Shown here: piece after piece, positions 32,001 to 35,931 of the stretch
How positions within the stretch are numbered: the first letter of the stretch is position 1
Layout: every line of letters starts with the position of its first letter
From: Acanthaster planci
Lineage: Eukaryota > Echinodermata > Asteroidea > Valvatida > Acanthasteridae
Assembly (NCBI RefSeq): GCF_001949145.1
Contig: NW_019091380.1
Location: 1,690,168 to 1,726,098, forward strand
DNA: 35,931 bases
Direction: 5' to 3'
Made by a program: the position numbers and the translations under genes
Notes under the pieces: generated by a model
Database searches by the model: none
What the model was told of the DNA's origin: nothing
The model's input: the letters and a program-made list of their open reading frames with translations, nothing else

Positions 32001-34642
32001 CATTGATGGGGACCTGGAAGCCCCCTCCGAATGCTGTCAGGTGAGTGGTGAAGCACTGGGTCTTGTACAGTGTAGTCTTCTCTCCAACCTGCAGATCAAG
32101 AAGTTGGGGTGGAGCAGGGGCAATGTGTGAGCCAAACTGATTCTGGCAAAACAGAGGACGGCCTGGAGAAGAGTCTAGGATATACATGGGCCAATTTCTC
32201 ACAGCATCTTAGCAGAGAGACCCTCTAAGCAAGATGGCCGAGTGTCAAATCCCATCAAGTACACTCAACAATTTTTCACCTGAATGAGCACAAATGCTCA
32301 GCATCACCAAGTAGAGTGCACTGCTTCCGCACATCAATGGGAATAAAACAGAGACAGAAACAATACCGTACATACATGTACAATTCGCATCCTACATGGA
32401 AATGCACATTATGTAAAGAAACCATGACCATCGTGGCACGTAGACCAAAAATGCTTTTAAAGTGTTCTTAAAGCGGCAGTAAGGACAGATCCTATTTGCT
32501 TCCATTCTGAGGTCTGCTTAGTAAAATTTGTGCAGCCATAGGTAAATTCATTCCTTGTCTTTCACTTTAAGTTTAAGTACCTCACAGCCATCACTTAGCC
32601 ATTCCTCTGTCTCCTCTTCATAGTAAGAACACTTGGCACTCCAGGGTCTCATGGCGTAGGTGATCTGCCAGAAGTTATTGTACTGGCTGCTGGCCAGATA
32701 GTCTGGGTTGGACTCGTTGTTACCGCCAGTGTGCTTGATGATCACATAGACGGGCACAGTGCTGCCATTGCCGTAACTGAAGGAGAGCGACATGGTTGGA
32801 AAGCAACGATGAATAGAAGAGAAGTTGATGGTACATTTGCCAAGAAACCTTATTTTTGACTCGAAGATAGTAAAATTCGGAAATTCGGACTCTGAGTTTT
32901 GTTTGAGTGTCGAGTTGTGAAACTCTATGTTGCTTTTCGTGACTTTTTTCCAAAGGAATGTTTCTACTCTCTGAGAAGGCAAATCTAACACTAAATTTAC
33001 AGATGTATAACACAAATGGTTTTTTGCATGAAGCAAAAGGCAGATTTCAAACTGCAGCCTGTAAGAATCAGTCCACTTTTGACCCAATAATTTACAAGGG
33101 GTGCTTTTATAGCCCCCATGTAGCCAAATGTGGAGGAAATGAGCCTTCTGACTTCTTCTTGTCAAATTACCTGTCCAGTAGTGTGTTACTGAAAAAACAA
33201 GTGTTGGGATCGGGCAGGTCATCCAGCGAGACGTTCACATACTCATAGCCGTCATATCGTTTGGGCAGGGTGCAGTTGAAGTCGTACAGGTCAATCGTGG
33301 GTGCCTGGCCCACACGCAGGTACAGATATAAGGTCACGTTGTCCACGTCGGTGTAATTATAAGGCATGACGTTGACAGTGAGATGCATGCTGGTGTGGGG
33401 TGCATTCACTGTATCAAAAATAAATTATTTTTAAAAAAATGCTTAGAATGATATCCATTTTGACAATCCCGTTCAATTCAAATGTGAACCAACCTAAGAA
33501 AACGAAAGAAGCAAGACCCACTTTTTCCACCACCTACAGCTCGCACACTGTGATTAAACTGGAGCTTATAACCTAACCCCCTTGTGTTTTTTTTTTTTGA
33601 GGCATCCTGCAGAACCCGACCGAATCCAACAACTAAAAAAGTGTGAAGATTAATGAACCCTACAGAATCCAATAGCTGGATACAAAAGGTCTTTTGGTCA
33701 GTGCTCACATCAACAGAATCCCACAGGAAGTGACCACCCTTGGATATTGTCGGGTTTAGTATGGTTGAGGTTAATGCAAAATGGAGCAATTCACCAAGCT
33801 AGTAAACCTCTGTGAGAGGGCTTGCGTCAATGGTAGTTCACACTGCTTTGCAGGAAGAACTCAACACTACATAACTCCATTAGCGACTCCCGTTTAGAGT
33901 TGATCTCTGTGTCAGACCGATATTTTTATCTTGGGTTCATTCGCAGTGTCTCAGATTGACAGGGTTCGGTTGGGAAAGGAACAGAAAATTTTGAGGAGCA
34001 ACGTACATGTAGTAAGGTACAGAAAAAAGGTGTTAGGGATCATTGGGACATTAGGAAATTTGTGCATTTCCTCTGAGGAAGCAATTCAGTTCATAGAAAA
34101 TTGTTTGAGTATTTCAACCGGCATTGATCTCATATTTGCTGGATGTCCAGCACTCCTCAAGGCGTTGTGGCCAGTCGAGCATCATGCAGTTACCAATATC
34201 GACTCGCGGACCGAAAACAGACCTTTCTGGGGATGAACACTGAGGGCGCAATGTATTGCAAATCGCTGGAACTGATATGCTAACAGTAGTATGAAATGTT
34301 CCTCACTGATGGTATGGATGATAGCCTGCTCTGTCATGGGTGTGGTCTGGTTGAAGACGGTCTCGATGGTGGAGGTGTCCATCTGGTCATCCGCCCGCTC
34401 CACCCAGACCTCAATGGGCTCGGGCAGGTTCTTGATGTCCATGGCCCCGCCCGTCTCGTTCCGGAAGCTCAGCTTGGCCGTCTGGCCGGCCACGTCGCTT
34501 GAGGAGTTGGACCAGGTTTTGCTGTTCTCCTTCTCGATGACCACCTGGGCATCGACAAAGAGGGTGGTGTCGTTGCCGCTGCCTAACATGGACTCCACCG
34601 ACGGAAGCTTGAAGGAGGAGCCCCCAGAAGTGCCATATTCCC
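17008..34642 (-). CDS. Polycystin-1-like (PKD1/REJ family) receptor-channel, 3' 19 exons, partial
   Basis: Exons in coding order: 34307-34642, 33171-33408, 32581-32776, 31864-32088, 29952-30039, 29009-29298, 27439-28317, 26828-27054, 25851-26028, 24951-25128, 24042-24161, 23122-23412, 22216-22400, 20817-20954, 20332-20436, 19363-19510, 18831-18964, 17738-17870 and 17008-17171. All are GT/AG and phase-consistent, giving 1416 residues to a TAA. The order is GAIN/GPS (GPS about 240-274), span 1 (302-323), PLAT (345-460), spans 2-5, a charged loop (573-690), span 6 (836-853), polycystin extracellular domain (854-1085), spans 7-10, pore, span 11 (1286-1313) and a short coiled coil. That is the polycystin-1 plan (11 spans). 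Exons encoding REJ or PKD repeats would lie past the right edge. It is most like PKD1L2/PKD1L3/REJ3 by its short tail; exact orthology is unresolved. Confidence 0.93.
17497..17571 (-). repeat. tRNA-derived SINE head
   Basis: On the minus strand there is a perfect A box TGGTTGAATGG (17552-17562) and a B box GGTTCGAATCC (17509-17519). An anticodon-loop-like CTGTAAA between them recalls tRNA-Tyr. Acceptor and anticodon stems do not pair, so it is a SINE head or tRNA pseudogene. It lies in the intron between the last two polycystin exons, in the same orientation as the gene. Confidence 0.6.
18088..18331. other. Assembly gap (244 N)
   Basis: The run of Ns falls inside the intron between exons 18831-18964 and 17738-17870. 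No coding sequence is missing: the two exons join in phase and match the family. Flanks carry related GTACT-containing words, suggesting an unresolved repeat. Confidence 0.95.
21421..21680 (+). repeat. SINE-like sequence with B box
   Basis: GGTTCGAATTCC at 21468-21479 is a good pol III B box, preceded by ATCGCTGTGACCCA, a typical SINE lead-in. The upstream A box (near 21426) is poor. The body runs into the AAGTCA-rich repeat that follows. It lies in a polycystin intron, opposite to the gene. Confidence 0.45.
21626..21747. repeat. AAGTCAA-word cluster with GACTCGAGTC palindrome
   Basis: Loose repeats of (C)AAGTCAA(GTCAC) run through this stretch and end in a CTCGAGTCC...GACTCGAGTC palindromic pair. 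Related words recur near 14325, 23920, 28500 and 28695, so this is a dispersed low-complexity repeat. Confidence 0.5.
22607..22765 (+). repeat. Dispersed repeat, copy B
   Basis: The partner of 1040-1186, in the same orientation. It shares GAGCAGAAGCAC, GGGAGT(G/T)TTCGTT, TAGTGATGC, CCACCAAAGGAGCCTC and GTTGCTAG. It lies in the polycystin intron upstream of exon 22216-22400. Confidence 0.6.
22762..22825. repeat. Inverted repeat with 15-base perfect arms
   Basis: AAATCCTTATTTCAT (22762-22776) and its exact reverse complement (22811-22825) flank a 34-base centre. It directly abuts dispersed repeat copy B, so it may be the terminal hairpin of the same element. Confidence 0.75.
24488..24550. repeat. 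Intron repeat, copy A
   Basis: Aligns with about 29647-29705 (copy B) in another intron of the same gene. Shared words are ACTCAAAA, CTCTGG and GACT(T/C)A. Identity is roughly 65% by eye and no class is recognised. Confidence 0.35.
26596..26714. repeat. 17-bp minisatellite, seven diverged copies
   Basis: Seven consecutive 17-base units run without indels: TGCAACACTTAGTAATG, TACAACATGCAATAATA, TAACACATGCAGAAATA, TACCACATTCAGTACTG, TACAATACTCAGTTATG, TCAAACTTTCAGTGATG, TGCAACATTAAGTATTA. They lie in the intron before exon 25851-26028. Copies are diverged, so the array is old. Confidence 0.8.
27439..28317 (-). other. Large exon: spans 2-4 and the charged cytoplasmic loop
   Basis: This 879-base exon encodes residues 458-750. 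It covers RMMRCTCCLSLLFSTMMSNI (span 2), ICVGVISSLMVMPANLIIVQ (span 3), a 110-residue Lys/Glu/Ser-rich loop and FIGWTVAVGTVGVSFWLTI (span 4). It ends inside span 5 at FFSQPIK. The donor is GTTTGC, a weaker consensus than at the other exons, but the join to VLCLATFYALVI is in frame and family-like. It is the most GC-rich block of the gene. Confidence 0.85.
29009..30039 (-). other. PLAT/LH2 domain (two exons)
   Basis: Exons 29952-30039 and 29009-29298 join as VRASS-N-TTAKVSL. The beta-sandwich motifs are YEITVFTGVR, TAKVSLIITGD, VGGIDTFLLAAPRSLG, LQHLRVWHDNTG and WYLSRIAIKD, ending DRWLAVEEDDGQ. In polycystins this cytosolic domain sits between spans 1 and 2 and binds lipids and partner proteins (family knowledge). 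The module is complete. Confidence 0.9.
30040..31863 (-). other. Largest internal polycystin intron
   Basis: The intron between the exon ending in VKVK-type sequence and the PLAT exon. Near 30633 it holds ACAGTCGAACATGATTAAC, which resembles the end of pogo/Tigger-type MITEs from memory; no partner end was found. No coding exon is needed or seen. Confidence 0.6.
31025..31038. repeat. Perfect palindrome GATGTCGCGACATC
   Basis: A 14-base perfect palindrome with two overlapping TCGCGA sites nearby (31021-31036), in a 1.8-kb polycystin intron. A related palindrome lies at 350-361. The function is unknown. Confidence 0.5.
31864..34642 (-). other. GAIN domain, GPS cleavage site and first membrane span (four exons)
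   Basis: Exons 34307-34642, 33171-33408, 32581-32776 and 31864-32088 encode residues 1-331 of the visible protein. The first three are extracellular and rich in N-X-S/T sites. The GPS has C240, W250, C255 and C268 followed by T270, H272-L273 and T274. Autoproteolysis would fall between L273 and T274 (family knowledge). The fourth conserved GPS cysteine is replaced by T270. Span 1 is LVFMFMTSCLCVYMTVMLWA. The acceptor of the first listed exon is at 34643-34644, so an upstream exon must exist more than 1.28 kb away, beyond the window. Confidence 0.85.
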
Positions 34643-34756
34643 CTAAACGGGTACAAAATAAGAAGCATGACAATATATCTTGTTTATCTGACCCTGGTGC
34701 TGCGGTCAAAAACTATTACATACAGTACAAATACAGCACTCACAAGTGCTCCATAA

Positions 34757-35043
34757 CGAATCTCAGGTCTCATTTAGTATAATCACTGGTACCTCAGACT
34801 CAATGTGAGCCACAGGAGTATTAGTCAAGTGCTGAATAGCCAAACATTCAATTGATTCATAGGAAATCCCAGGTGTTATCAAGTATAATCACTGGTACCT
34901 CAGTCTCAATGTGAGCCACAGGAGTATTAGTCAAGTGCTGAATAGCCAAACATTCAATTGAATCATAAGGAATCCCAGGTGTTATCAAGTATAATTACTG
35001 GTACCTTGGTCTCAATGTTAGCCACAAGCTATTAGTCTGGTGC
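34757..35043. repeat. 106-bp tandem repeat, about 2.6 copies
   Basis: ACTGGTACCT-anchored units begin at 34785, 34891 and (as ACTGGTACCT) 34997, an exact 106-base spacing. The first two copies are nearly identical. The third decays after about 45 bases. Intronic. Confidence 0.9.
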
Positions 35044-35557
35044 CCAATGTGATCTTTTTAAAATATTAATTTTCAATTTGTTCCAATGGAACAAAAAGGA
35101 ATTTTAATGTACTAAAGCCTCGGTGAATAATAAATTATTCCTTTGCGCTGGCAAAGGTGGTAAAAATGAGAATTTACTGTCATGACTGAACATTCAACGA
35201 CTCAATCTAACTCAGGCCTCTAACCTATTTGCAAACAAAAACATTCACACAATGTTGGCAGTGAAAGCACTTTTACTTGACACAGCATAAATTGTGATGC
35301 CTGATGAAAACTACTTGTGAACTGCTTGAGTTGCAACACTAGTACCTGCCATCATCTTTGAATAATCAGAAAACGTCTACATCTTTATGTCCAACAATAT
35401 GAGTTCAGAAAAAAAACTTAGCAAGGAAGTTCCATATTAGGAAGAGCTTTCTAGAGTAAATCGTCACACTTTTATTTTTTATATTACAAATCTGTATGTC
35501 TAGTTTCTTGTATCATTACAATTTCTGGAATTACCCTAATAGGAATTACCCTAATAG

Positions 35558-35798
35558 GGTAATTCCAGAAATTAGGGGTCCATTTTTTTTGCGTCCCGGT
35601 CACATCTGACATATGATTTTGTAAGTTCAGAACATTTTCTAATTTCCAATTGTGATGAATAAACGCAAATTACCTGTCAAACAAATAGTAATAGTCTGAA
35701 ATCAATTCCGGCGATATTTCCATGTCAATTAACAAAGATCAGATGTAACAGGGACACGAACTTGTCACACGTTTGGACCCCTAGTTTCTGGAATTACC
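35558..35798. mobile_element. MITE with long terminal inverted repeats
   Basis: The left end GGTAATTCCAGAAATTAGGG and the reverse complement of the right end GGTAATTCCAGAAACTAGGG match. The match extends, with gaps, to a shared ACATCTGA about 55 bases in. The element is 241 bp with no ORF. An extra inverted copy of the left end (35520-35540) abuts it, forming a hairpin with AATTTCTGGAATTACCCTA. Confidence 0.8.
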
Positions 35799-35931
35799 GT
35801 TTATAAACATACTTTCATTTATATCATTTTTCTTCACTATTTTCTACACTTTAATGAGACTGACAGAAGATATCCTATACAGACAGGTATGCAGCCATGG
35901 AGACACCAAAAATTGAGCAAATTTCAAGCTT

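Noticed and set aside
35640-35690. Donor-like GACAG/GTAATTTG on the minus strand, similar to the donor of exon 33171-33408
   Set aside because: It lies inside the MITE and has no open frame upstream, so it is not the missing upstream exon.

Overview
This is intron-rich eukaryotic nuclear DNA. It has canonical GT/AG introns, an assembly gap of Ns at 18088-18331, tRNA-derived SINE heads, and short inverted-repeat transposons. No prokaryotic gene organisation is visible. Protein content (a tektin-3 type tektin and a polycystin-1/REJ-type receptor-channel) and repeat style suggest an invertebrate deuterostome. An echinoderm is my first guess, with hemichordate or amphioxus possible. This is inference, not a sequence match.

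Layout. (1) Positions 1-3700: a possible partial minus-strand exon at the very edge (1-129), then non-coding DNA. That DNA holds a dispersed repeat, a CACTG-ended MITE (2032-2272), a SINE head and a CTCF-like site. (2) Positions 3714-12225, plus strand: a complete six-exon tektin-3 gene. I could join all exons in frame to a 504-residue protein with the tektin signature nonapeptide. (3) Positions 12226-17007: AT-rich intergenic DNA holding the tektin 3' UTR, a SINE fragment, and one orphan minus-strand exon with an ATG and a strong splice donor (15106-15187). (4) Positions 17008-34642, minus strand: the 3' 19 coding exons of a polycystin-1-like gene. All splice phases agree, giving 1416 C-terminal residues: GAIN/GPS, 11 membrane spans, PLAT domain, polycystin extracellular domain, channel-like pore and short coiled-coil tail. 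Its N-terminal exons lie beyond the right edge. (5) Positions 34643-35931: intron of that gene, with a 106-bp tandem repeat and a second MITE.

The two recognised genes are convergent (tail to tail), about 4.8 kb apart. Tektins are inner-junction/lumen filament proteins of ciliary and flagellar doublet microtubules. Polycystin-1/REJ proteins act on ciliary or sperm membranes. Both products therefore plausibly serve cilia or sperm, but nothing in the sequence shows co-regulation.

The points most worth a second look are: the polycystin pore, which reads Leu-Gly-Lys where PKD2 has Leu-Gly-Asp, with an uncharged, PKD2-like last helix; the GPS motif that has lost one of its four cysteines but keeps the His-Leu/Thr cleavage site; the orphan exon at 15.1 kb; the unexplained ORF in tektin intron 2; and several uncatalogued-looking repeats.
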